In this document: positions 45,357 to 55,571 of the stretch, one piece after another | How positions within the stretch are numbered: the stretch's first letter is position 1 | Layout of the letters: each line of letters starts with the position of its first letter | Origin: Lenzites betulinus | Lineage: Eukaryota; Basidiomycota; Agaricomycetes; Polyporales; Polyporaceae | DNA: 64,000 nt | Direction: 5' to 3' | Assembly (NCBI GenBank): GCA_022264855.1 | Contig: JABYQU010000007.1 | Span: 926,618-990,617 of the forward strand | The notes under the pieces: model-generated | Seen by the model: only the letters and a program-made list of their open reading frames with translations | Databases searched by the model: none | Told to the model about the DNA's origin: nothing | Program-made: the position numbers and the translations under genes

Positions 45357-46021
45357 ATGTCGCCGCTCAACTCAACAACGTCCGCTGGCGATGAACTGAC
45401 ACCCGCACAGATAATGATACCGACCTGCGACCGTGAACTCCTTGATCCCGAGTACTTCGCCCACTGGGTAACGACGATTCAAGGCCCCATTCCGACCGAC
45501 TGCGAGGCCACCGACGACCAACGCGACCTCCTGCTCAGCATCGCCCTCGCCTGTCACGGCTTTCTAAGCGGCTGGCCCGGTGTCGACGCTGACGACTGGC
45601 CAGCATTCATAGGCCGCCTCACCGAGGCCGCGCTCTCCCTCGCACGTGACGAACGCGCCGACGACCACCTGGAGGAGATTGTTGAGTGGCTCAAGCAGGG
45701 CCTGCCCTTGGTACGTCTATTATGCCCACCGTCGTACCTGCTAATATTGTTCTGCAGGACCTTTTTGAAGGACCGCATGTCCCCCCCGTGTCCCAGGCCC
45801 GCTTCAACACCCCGCTCGTCACGCAGATGACGTCCGTCAACGACCATCCTCCGCTGCATTGGCTGGCGCCCGCGGCCGTCGGGCGATCGCTCACGACGGA
45901 GCCCACGAGCGATAGCGACGCTGACGTCTTGACCGACGACGACATGCCCCCCCTCCTCGACAACGACGACGTCTCTACCGGCAGTGTCTTCGAGGGGATA
46001 TGGCGGGCAGGCTCATCATAA
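45357..46021 (+). CDS. Second ORF carried by hAT element, unknown function
   Basis: About 205 residues from two exons, 45357-45710 and 45758-46021, joined by a 47-base intron with good sites. The N-terminal part is helical and acidic (RELLDPEYFAHWVTTIQGPI, DDQRDLLLSIALACHGFLSG). The C-terminal part is acidic and disordered (TSDSDADVLTDDDMPPLLDN). It starts with MSPLNS at 45357. No domain is recognised. It is transcribed divergently from the transposase within the same pair of terminal repeats, so it moves with the element and may regulate transposition. Confidence 0.65.
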
Positions 46022-46395
46022 GGGGACATTAGTTACGGTTGTCGCTGTGTAGTCTTGGCGTCTGAATATGACCTGCATTGTTTGATAATGAACCTCGTGC
46101 TGGCCATTCACAAGAAACAACTTAAGTCACAAGTCTTATTGCTGTGAATGACTGTCCTATGTCCGGACTGGGGCTGTGAGCCTGATGAAGTTGTTTGTGT
46201 ATATAACTACCAAAAACGAACATAAACTCTCAAAATATATGACATTATGTGTAGGTTACCTAAGCTAGACCGGGAAAATCAGCATTGACTGACCTAGATC
46301 CGGACGCGACCGGGCGCATAGGTACCCGGACCTAGACTACCCGGACCCGCGGGTCACAGATCAGGTATATACGGGTCGAACCTGGCATGGACCCG

Positions 46396-46413
46396 GACCT
46401 AGGTGCAGCCTTA
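46396..46413 (-). repeat. hAT right terminal inverted repeat
   Basis: Complement of the left terminus, followed by the target duplication CTACGGTG at 46414-46421. Confidence 0.93.
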
Positions 46414-49400
46414 CTACGGTGACGTGCCCTACGAAGGACCTCTCTTCTCGAGGAAGCAAGCTGCTCCTCCGAGTAAACCGACGCAACCTACGTCGTCCTC
46501 ACGGCCTGCGCACTACGCGGCTAATCCTGCCGAACAAAGACGGCCGCGTACCGGAGGTCCAACTGGGGACAAGACACGTAACGTGCCTCACCCAAACAAT
46601 CGTCCCAGCGGAAAGCAGGCCACCACAAAAGCAGCGCAGACTTGCTTTTCGTGTGGGCAGATCGGACATTTCGCATCTGATCCGGTCTGTCCGAACGCGG
46701 GCAAACACGACCACTCCGGTCCTCGCATGTTTGCTCAACGCGTATTGGACGATATATCCGATCATGAACAGGCCGCGCACGACGAGCAAGTCGGTGCGGC
46801 TGAGAACCATGTACACGAACCAGAGGAGGATGAAGCTCTGGTAGAAGACGAAACCGACCTGCACGTCGTAGGAGATTACCCTCAGTCAGAATATGGCTGG
46901 GGAGGATCTCAGTATGAATCAGAGCACGAAGAAGTGTTCGACACCAATGATCACTACGATCAATTGGAGTTTGCAGGAATGCGCATAGAACCTCTGGCCG
47001 ATGAAGTATCGGATACAATACACATCCACAGCATGGCAGTAGGGCAAGACCGTGCTGCGAGACATGCGTGGATGTACGACGCCAAAGTACGGCGCATCGA
47101 GGACCCGCAGGCGCAACCAGCACGTACGCTGGATACGCAACGCACGTTATGTGCCGAGATCCTGATCAACGGAGTCAAGGGCTTAGTACTCTTTGACTCC
47201 GGATGCACCACGGACTCTATCACTCCGGAGTTCGCATATCTGTGCAAGGCAAGTCGTATCGACTTGAAGGAACCAATGGGCCTACAGTTGGGCACCAAAG
47301 GCAGCCGCACGAAGATAAACTTCGGGGCTCAAGCTTCAATAGCGCTCGGAAATATATGCGAAACACATTATTTCGACGTCGTGGATATTGACAAATACGA
47401 TGCCATATTAGGCACCGTATTCTGCCGGCAATACGGCGTAGTTCTCGACTTCGCGAAGAACCAAGTAGTGATGAATGGGAAGGAAATCCCGTTATTCATC
47501 GAAGGAGGCAAATACGCCAGCCAGCGTGCGGCGTATTAGCACAGCGTAGTGGAATCCACCAAAGTGGAGCCTCCCCAAACCCGCTACGCGATGACTAGTA
47601 TGTCACCGGAAGGGGGAGGGAACGACGGCGAAACCGTCGTAACTCCGGTACGACATCAAGGTCGGGCAGCGAATGCCGCTGTTCCCGACATACGAGAACG
47701 TAGTGTACCTACCGTACATTCACAATCGAGACCGAAATTGGTCAACAACTATGGCAAAGACCCATTCGGCATCCACGAGATGCTCAACCAGATAGCGAAA
47801 GAGCAGCTGGAGGATGAAATAATCCGACGGACACACGTCGGATTTGTCATAGATGAATCTGAAGAAGAGTTGAATAGGCTCCGAGAACGGTGGTATAAGG
47901 AGACGGAGGACATAATGCGTCCTGCGCCTGAGACCTTACCCCCGTATAGGGAGATCAATCATCGTATTCCGCTGATTGATGAGAAAAAACTATACAAGTA
48001 TCACCTACCGCGATGCGCAGAGGCGATCAAGGATGAGCTTCTTACGAAGATCAACCGGTATGTAAAGGCCGGATGGTGGAGACCTGCTACGGTCACACAA
48101 GCCGCTCCGCTACTGTGCGTAGCGAAGAAAAATGGCAAACTTTGAACTGTCATTGACGCAAGACAGCGCAATGACAACACTGTACATGATCTTACGCCAT
48201 TTCCGGATCAAGATCAGATCCGGATGGACGTGGCACGAGCGAAATACCGCTCGAAGATCGACTTGTCCGACGCATACGAGCAAATACGCATCGTAGCGGA
48301 GGATATCTGGAAAACCACATTTTCCACTCCTTTAGGAACCTTCGTGAGCGAAGTAATGCAGCAGGGCGACACAAATGCACCCTCTACATTACAAAGGCTA
48401 ATGACCACGATATTTCGTGAATTCATAGGCCGATTTGTTCACGTATACCTCGATGACATATTCGTCTTCTCGGATACTATCGAAGATCACGAGAAACACC
48501 TGAAATTGGTGTTTAACGAGCTTCGAAAGGCACAACTATTCCTTAGCAAGTCGAAATGCGACTTGTATTCTAAGGATTTGGACTGTTTAGGTCATCACAT
48601 AGATGACCGCGGCTTGCACGCCGATACAGACAAAATGAGCCGCATCCGTAACTGGAGAACCCCGCAGTCTTACAATGAAGTTCAGCGGTTTCTGGGACTA
48701 GTGAATTACCTAGCCCATTTCATGCCAGATATATCGGCATACACATCTCCGCTTTCGGAGATGGTACACAACGATAGACCTTTTGTATGGCGAGCCTTGC
48801 ACGAGAAATGCTTCGAGTCCATTAAGACTCTAGCGTGCAAGGTCCCCATACTGAGACCAATAGACCCGTGCTGCAGTGAGCCGATATGGCTCATATGCGA
48901 TGCATCCCTGTTTGGAATCGGGGCCTTATACGGCCAAGGCGAGGACTGGCCAACATGCCGCCCCGCTGGATTTCTATCGAAGAAGTTCACCAGTGCTCAG
49001 CGTGCATATCACACGTACGAGCAAGAGACTCTTGCAATAATGGAAGGACTCCTGAAATGGGAGGATAAACTTCTTGGCCGCAAGTTACGTATCGTAACTG
49101 ACCATAAGGCCTTAGAATTTATGAAAGGGGTCAAGAATCCGAATCGTCGCCAGATTCGTTGGTACGAATATCTAGCCAGATTTGACTATGATATTACCTA
49201 CGTACCTGGGCGACTCAACAAAGTCGCGGACTGTCTATCTCAATACTACGAGATGGACTCCCTGCATGACACGACGCCAGAATACGACGTCGTGAACGCT
49301 GACACGCGATTAGATCCTGAGGGAGACGATCTACCTCAGAGTCGTCTGCTCGAGATACGAGCCGGACGAGTCATTCGGAAACCTGCTCGTTATCGTGACT

Positions 49401-51499
49401 CCGATGACGAGACGCCAGTAGCACGCCCGAAGAACAAAGTCGTTCTTCCCGCAAAAGCGAAGCCGACAGCTACTATGCTGCCAGAGCCAGTGGAGGAATG
49501 AGTCATAGAGAGCGCCCGGTATGCCACGCACGCTCCAGTGGCTGAGGTTACACCTGGACCGACGTCGCCTGACGATCCTACGCTAGCGATGTCACTAGCG
49601 TCTGGCCCCTCACTGCGCACCCACTTCGAAAACGAAGATGGGTTCATGAAAGCTGTCCGTAACGGATACGTTACGGACAAGACGTTTGGCAAAATTATGG
49701 CTAAACCATCTCAGTTTAGCGCATTCGCCATTTGCGATGGGTTGATTTTCTCCAAGAACCGCAAAGGCGAGGGTGTATTATGCCTACCGCGGGTTCTGTT
49801 GAACAAACAATCATTACACGAGATCGTGATTGATCACGCGCACAGTACGTTGGGACATCTCGGACCGCAACGCACGTCCGAGTATCTCAGACGTTGGTTT
49901 TGGTGGCCGACTCTACGCAAGGACGTAGATAAATTTTGTATAACCTGCGGTACATGTCATACCGCAAAGTCGTCCACTCAACTACCTATGGGGCTACTGC
50001 ATAGCTTACCACTGGCCCTGGCCCCATGGGTCTCGATCTCCATGGACTTTGTCGGTCCATTTCCATTGTCACACGGATACGACTACGTATGGGTAGTCGT
50101 ATGCCGCATGACATCTATGGTACACTTAATACCTGTACAAACGACCAACACGGCCGCCGAACTATCTCTCGTATATCTGCGAGAGGTAGTACGACTTCAC
50201 GGGTTACCTGAATCTATCGTATCCGATAGAGACAGCAAGTTCACGTCGAAGTTCTGGCGTGAACTTCATAGGCTCATGGGCGCGAAGCTGCTCATGTCCA
50301 CTTCTTTCCACCCGCAAACGGATGGGCTGAGTGAGCGAACTATTTGTTCAATTACTCAGATTCTCCGTGCCATAGTCTCACCCAATCAGCTGGATTGGTA
50401 CGAGAAACTACCCTTTGTTACAACCGTACGTGCTTCAGTAACGGTTGGTCACACGTTATGTCTGGAATCAGTCACGGACTCTGCCTCGTGGTTACCTTGT
50501 GTTTTGGATACGTGTTTCAGTGCCTCATGGCTACGGTGTGTTTCTGCTACGTGTTTCAGTACCTTATGGCTACGGTGTAGTTACCTGCAGGCTGTGCCTC
50601 ATGGTTACAGAGTGTCTCACATGTATATATACGAGTAGGAGAGCTGAGGAGAACCTCAGCTCGACCTGGTTATCTATCGCCCTTCGAACCTCCCCTCTGA
50701 ACCTCGATCCCTCTGTGTGAAGCGTCTAAGTCCCTGTGCTGAAAGCCTAACAAGCGAACCACTGGGCATCGTCTTAACACCCTTGGCAGAATTCGCATTC
50801 AATTCTGCCGCCAGCTCTACTACTGGGTTTGCCCCGTTCGAATTGAACTATGGGTATTTACCTCGGTCGATGAGCGGGATCAGAACGGAAACTCCATTTG
50901 CGGGAGTGCGCAAGTTCGCACAACGAGCTCGTGCCAATCTTGAGATAGCGCACGATGCCATAATCGATGCTCGCGTGTCCCAAACCTACCATGCGAATAA
51001 GCATAGGCAGGAAGAACCTGAGTTCCAGATTGGATACTTAGTCTATCTTTCGACTAAGAATCTAACCGTACCCAAGGGTCGAGCACGCAAGCTCGTGCCT
51101 AAGTACATCGGACCCTACAAGATTGTGGAGTGCATACCTCGCACTTCCAACTATGTATTGGACCTGCCCTCGGAATTACGAGAGCGGCGAATACATCCCA
51201 AATTCCATGTCTCCCTACTTAGGAGACATGAAGCCAACAACGATGCGGTATTCCCGCATCGCAATGCCCAAGCCTTCTACGACTTCGGGCTCAGCGACGA
51301 CACTGAATGGTTGGTTGACGAGATAGTCGGCCATGAGTGGCAAGGCGCCAAATGTCGGTTCCACGTACGGTGGACCCAGGGCGACCATACTTGGGAGCCG
51401 TATGAGAGCTGTAAAGATCTCGCAGCGTTGGACGAGTATTGCACGCTCATGGGAGTCAGCTCATGGCGAGCATTACCCAGGAAACCAGCTGCACACTAA
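46414..51499 (+). pseudogene. Gypsy family Y NC-protease-RT-RNaseH-integrase polyprotein, disrupted
   Basis: One frame runs from 46414 with a zinc knuckle (CFSCGQIGHFASDPVC), protease DSG (LVLFDSGCTTDS), reverse transcriptase with YLDDIFVFS, RNase H (LICDASLFGIGA, HTYEQETLAIMEG, VTDHKALEF), integrase HHCC zinc motif (HSTLGHLG, CITCGTC), the DDE core (SMDFVGPFP, IVSDRDSKFTS, FHPQTDGLSERT) and a final chromodomain (VDEIVGHE, FHVRWTQGDHTWEPYESC). In-frame stops are TAG 47537, TGA 48143 and TGA 49499. The first two sit in sequence that otherwise continues the domain. A 364-base solo LTR (50416-50779) splits the integrase. Confidence 0.92.
50416..50779 (+). repeat. Solo LTR of family X with perfect 5-bp target duplication
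   Basis: TGTTA...TAACA, 364 bases, flanked by CCCTT at 50411-50415 and 50780-50784. The near-identical copy on the minus strand at 33449-33812 is the 3' LTR of a chromovirus remnant. Reading across the duplication without the LTR restores the integrase frame, so it is a clean insertion followed by LTR-LTR recombination. Confidence 0.93.
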
Positions 51500-51822
51500 T
51501 ACGTGTGCAGTGGGGAGTAGCTACGCCGATATGGCGAGTGTAGCCAGTGCGGCGTCAAAAGAGAAAAGGACTTGTGTGTCTAGCGTTGAAGGCGCGAGCA
51601 CAGCCACCTGCTAGCAAGCGCTCGCACGCGGTCACATGTGCTACGCGCGACGTGTCGCGTAATTGTAGCTCAGATTCGAGCTCAGCCAGCGCTTAGCGTG
51701 GCTCCGCGACCCTGCGACTGGCGAATTGCCAGCTCGCGCTCGCCTAACCTCACGCTTGTCTCTCTTACTTACACCTCGAATTGCTCGCTCGCCCACTCGC
51801 TCCCCACACTCGCACCACCACC
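51500..51822 (+). other. Spacer between pol and third ORF of Gypsy Y
   Basis: About 320 bases without an open frame of note. A C-rich run directly precedes the ATG at 51823. It could hold a promoter or splice acceptor for a separate transcript of the third ORF, but I see no clear signal. Confidence 0.4.
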
Positions 51823-54072
51823 ATGAACACCGACCAATCCCAGCCGCCTCACGCGCCCCTCAACGCACCCCCGAGCGCCACTACCGAAATGGTAGTGGAT
51901 CGCCCAGCGCCCTCCTCGACCGCCGTGCCACCAAACGTGGCCTTCCCGGATCCTGCCGCCCCAGCCGTGCATCAGCAAGTAGCTGGGTATCCTGCGCCGT
52001 ATCCAGCCCAGTACCAGTACGGCGGTGCCGCAACGCAGGCACCGCCTACGAGTCAATATCCGCAATCGGGATACGGCTACGCGTACCCACCCTCGTATCC
52101 TCAAGCACACGGGGCGTCGGTCTCAGTGTTTGCCCCGCCTCAAAATCAGGTCGCTCCCATGGGCGTAATGCCAGGGATGCCGCCCATCATGCCTCTGAGC
52201 ATGAACCTGGCCTGGGGACCGGTAGCAGAGCATCCGCTCCTCGTCGCGCATACAACGGGCTGCGTGATCTGCGCCGAGTTCATCCGCCATCTTCGGGGCA
52301 CGCAGTCGGAGCCATCGCTGCGCAAAGCTCAAATGAGCGTGCAAGCTCAGCTTCAAGCCCGGTTTTGGCAGTACTTCGAGGAGCATACTCGCTCCAAGGA
52401 GGGAGGGGACGCCGCGGAGAACGAGCGGCGTATAGCCGAACTGCAAGAGCAGTTGAAGGAGGCACGGTGGCTCGCAGATGAGCGTCGTGAGACAATGGAG
52501 CGGTACCGTCACGAGCGCAACGACGAGCGCGAGCGGTACGACAATCTGCAAGACGAGAAGGATCGACTCCAGCAGCAGCTGGAGGATACGAAGAAGCAAC
52601 AGGAGTCTCGAGCAGAAACTGCTTGTTACCAACCCTACAGCCGTCCCAACGAGGACAGGACGGTGCGGCGCGGGGATAGGCGCGAGGACATGTTGTCCTG
52701 CTTTCCCCCGCCAATATCAGCAGGGGACGTCCGTGGATTTGACATGTTCCAACAAGGATCGTCTACCACGACTCGGCCGACGCAGACGTCGCCCGAGACC
52801 CAAAGAATCGAGCCGCCGCGGGAAGAGCTGGCCCCGCACCCCATGGTCGACTACGACTTCTTGTCGGAAGACGAGGCTACGTTTGACGCCAAACGGGCGC
52901 GGCGTATCTCGAGTCGGCAAGTGATGCGGAACGCGCGTCGAGGAGTACCAGCTCCTCCGCGCTCGGGCACGATGACGTGGACAGGCACAACTGCCGCCTC
53001 CCATCAGTCCCTCATCCCCAACTGGCCCCACGACGAGTTGGCTGCACCAGTGAACTCGGACCCCAAGCTCACAAATCATTGGTACGACTTCGTGTCAATG
53101 ACTCAAGAGGAGGCCCGGCAAATAATGGACGCCTCGCACACTGACATGGGTCAGGCGCGGCATCATATCCAACATCTGCTGGCGCAGGTCAACGCTAACC
53201 CCGCACTGACCAGCGTGCGGGGATTACAGGTCTTGGTGAGCAGCTGGCGGAACCCCGACCGAGCTGGTCCCTCGGGTGGCCCATCCAATCGGACAGGTCC
53301 CACCGTAGACCAGCCCCACCCGGCGGCATATACGCCGCCGGGGTTAATTCCTACAAGCACGGCGCATCTACCGATGCCCACCACCCGCAACGACCGCCCG
53401 ATTGCAGGACGGCCGTATCGCTCCAAGCAGCAGCTGCACGTGAAACTCGCGCAGCCGCGGCTGGACTCCACCACGAAGGAACTTCGCGAGTGGATGAAGA
53501 ACTACCCTTCGTCTCGTCCGTCGTGGATGACGGTCGCCCCCGACGGTCGACCGCAACTAGTCCACGTCGAGTTCCACCAGATGGGTTGCCGTGCTTTGAC
53601 GCACCGCGTAACCCCGTCTGAACGCGGACGGTGGCTCTCGCTGACGAACGTGTTGTTCTCAGTGCTGGGCCTGTACCGTCATATCATTCTGATGGGACAG
53701 TACCCTGTCAGCCCCGAGAGCACTACGCAGGCCTACCCCGGCAGCTTCGCAGAGGACGCGCTGTCCCTGTTTCACGTCGCACTCTGGTACGCCCGGCTGG
53801 GCGTCACCATTGAGTGGGCTGACGAGCACCGCGACGCGGCCGCGCAATCCCGCGCCGCTCGCAAAGGAATCACTCCCGGGGAACCTATCATGGCTCTCCC
53901 CGGTATACACTCCGTATCGGAGGTGGTCAATGTACCCCCTCCCCAATCTCTGAACATAGCGGCGACACCCACGTCGACCGCTACCAACGAGGCTCCGGCC
54001 GCTAACCCCGCTCCTCCCCCTCCAGCTCACGCGTCAGGGACCTTTTTTAGTTTGTTAAACAATCTCCATTGA
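51823..54072 (+). CDS. Third ORF of Gypsy family Y (749 residues, coiled coil)
   Basis: Uninterrupted frame starting MNTDQSQPPH, in contrast to the decayed gag and pol just upstream. Residues 1-140 are Pro/Gln/Tyr/Ala-rich and disordered. CVICAEFIRHLRGTQ is followed by a long charged coiled coil at about 190-280 (ENERRIAELQEQLKEARWLA). The C-terminal region has a conserved-looking block (SRPSWMTVAPDGRPQLVHVE, RGRWLSLTNVLFSVLGLYRH, LFHVALWYARLGV). It lies where additional ORFs occur in some chromoviruses. Function is unknown; a role in particle assembly or in targeting would be guesses. Confidence 0.75.
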   Translation: MNTDQSQPPHAPLNAPPSATTEMVVDRPAPSSTAVPPNVAFPDPAAPAVHQQVAGYPAPYPAQYQYGGAATQAPPTSQYPQSGYGYAYPPSYPQAHGASVSVFAPPQNQVAPMGVMPGMPPIMPLSMNLAWGPVAEHPLLVAHTTGCVICAEFIRHLRGTQSEPSLRKAQMSVQAQLQARFWQYFEEHTRSKEGGDAAENERRIAELQEQLKEARWLADERRETMERYRHERNDERERYDNLQDEKDRLQQQLEDTKKQQESRAETACYQPYSRPNEDRTVRRGDRREDMLSCFPPPISAGDVRGFDMFQQGSSTTTRPTQTSPETQRIEPPREELAPHPMVDYDFLSEDEATFDAKRARRISSRQVMRNARRGVPAPPRSGTMTWTGTTAASHQSLIPNWPHDELAAPVNSDPKLTNHWYDFVSMTQEEARQIMDASHTDMGQARHHIQHLLAQVNANPALTSVRGLQVLVSSWRNPDRAGPSGGPSNRTGPTVDQPHPAAYTPPGLIPTSTAHLPMPTTRNDRPIAGRPYRSKQQLHVKLAQPRLDSTTKELREWMKNYPSSRPSWMTVAPDGRPQLVHVEFHQMGCRALTHRVTPSERGRWLSLTNVLFSVLGLYRHIILMGQYPVSPESTTQAYPGSFAEDALSLFHVALWYARLGVTIEWADEHRDAAAQSRAARKGITPGEPIMALPGIHSVSEVVNVPPPQSLNIAATPTSTATNEAPAANPAPPPPAHASGTFFSLLNNLH

Positions 54073-54599
54073 TTGATGTGATAAAAGTATTACCGCTACC
54101 ATCTATCATGTACCATTGAAGTATGAACTGCTCAACTCATTTTTGTGATCTCATTAGATCAAGTAACCCTGATCTTACAGTGTGCCCTGATATAAGTTGG
54201 ACAAAGATCATAGGGATAAACGACGTGCTTATGCCAAAGATGATCGCAGGTGATCATCTCGAGGATAAACCCTCTGATCACACGGATGGATGAACCCCTG
54301 ATCACACACATGAATAAACCCCTGGTCACATTATACATACGACGTAAACCTTCAGATCACCAACAGATATAAACCCACTTCTCTATGTGCACAGATCCAC
54401 TCCCCCATTATCTACGGCCATATATCAATCTAATCGTGCTAGTTAGTCATATCGCAAGACCGCGTTGTCCTTGGCTGTCGCGGCGCAAAGGCTCATACAC
54501 ACCGGATGTTTGGCAGCACGGTCAGACGTGTGCATGATAGGACAGTGCGGTAGGTTATACGTACGCCAGACATTGACCGAGGAGGACTGGCCTCGGAGT
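54073..54599. other. 3' flank of Gypsy Y, possible LTR
   Basis: AT-rich, with repeated GATAAACCC/GATCACA-like words between about 54200 and 54370. It may be the 3' untranslated region or LTR of the element, but no matching copy lies near 35.4 kb. Confidence 0.35.
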
Positions 54600-55400
54600 C
54601 ATGAGCGACGGAGGCTGAGTGCTGGATGTACGCGTGCTGGTGCGCCTCGGCATCGTGGGCGACCTCTGGCGACGTAGTCCACATGCAAGCCCGCCGGTGC
54701 GACTCGGAGGTGTGGGCCACGCGTGCGTGTTGGTCATACGTGATGGAGGACTGCGCATGCGCGGCTCCTCCGAGCCGGAATCGTGGGCGACGGATGCTGG
54801 ATGTAGGCGCTGGGCGTCCTCGGAATCGTAGTCGTGCGCGGCGGAGGTCGGCTCACGCGCGCTGGGGCGCCTCGTAGTTGTAGACGTGCGCGGTGGAGGT
54901 CGGCTCACGCGCACCGGGCAGCCTCGTTGTTGTAGGCGTGCACGACGGAGTGCGCACGCACCCTGGTCATGCGCGACGCAGGACTGCGCACGCGCGCCGG
55001 TCCCCCTCGGTGGCGGAGTCCTGGTGACGCGGACGCCCCATGTATACGCGCTGGGCGTCCTCGGAATCGTAGTCATCCTCGTACTTGTGGGCGTACACGA
55101 CGGATGGTGCACGCGCCCTGGTCATCCGCGACGGAGAACTGCGCACCCGCGCTGGGCGTCCTCGGAATCGTAGTCGTGTGCGGCGGAGGTCGGCTCACGC
55201 GCGCTGGGGCGCCTCGTAGTTGTGGACGTGCGCGGTGGCGGCTCACGCGCACTGGGCCGCGTCGCAGTCTGCACGACGGAGGACTGTGCACGCGCGCTGG
55301 GTCGTCTTGGTTTCGTGGTCGTGCGCGGCGGAGGTCGGCTCACGCGCGCTGGGGCGCCTCGCAGTCTGCGGGAGGGAAGAGCCTGCAAAGGCGCGGATCC
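54600..55400. repeat. Degenerate GC-rich minisatellite, about 51-base period
   Basis: Repeats of units such as GCGCCTCGTAGTTGT...GTGCGCGGTGGAGGTCGGCTCAC with variants (GTCCTCGGAATCGTAGTCGT). A block of about 105 bases at 54805-54915 recurs at about 55150-55255. Because the period is close to 51 bases, the minus strand reads 17-residue repeats (REPTSAAHDYDSEDAQ type) in stretches, but the frame is not kept throughout. Confidence 0.75.
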
Positions 55401-55571
55401 GATAGGTGGGTGAGTCGTGTACTTGAGGGTATGCGTTGTTTGCGAGGGGCGCGAGAGTCTTCGGACGCTGTGGATTCGCCGCGCGACGAGCGCTGAGTGT
55501 TTTGGCCACGTCTAGTAGTGCGTTGTGGTCCCCGAACAGAGTGCGCGAGAGATTGACGGCTGTGAAGTCCA

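Larger units (their letters stand above)
37609..46413. mobile_element. hAT transposon, 8.8 kb, with perfect 8-bp target duplication
   Basis: Perfect 18-base terminal inverted repeats TAAGGCTGCACCTAGGTC (37609-37626 and complement at 46396-46413), flanked by CTACGGTG at 37601-37608 and 46414-46421. Eight-base duplications and the encoded transposase define the hAT superfamily. Subterminal regions are full of CCGGACCT/AGGTCCGG-like motifs, likely transposase binding sites. It carries a spliced transposase (minus), a second ORF (plus) and a nested fold-back element. Insertion split the gag region of Gypsy family Y. Confidence 0.95.
35693..54072 (+). mobile_element. Ty3/Gypsy chromovirus (family Y) with third ORF, split by hAT and solo LTR
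   Basis: Plus-strand order: gag (35693-37608), an inserted hAT element (37609-46413), nucleocapsid and protease (46414-47539), reverse transcriptase and RNase H (to about 49500), integrase (49540-50415), an inserted solo LTR (50416-50779), integrase end with chromodomain (to 51499), and a third ORF (51823-54072). Limits given are coding limits; LTRs of this element were not located. Gag is frameshifted and pol has three in-frame stops, so it is dead. Confidence 0.85.
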
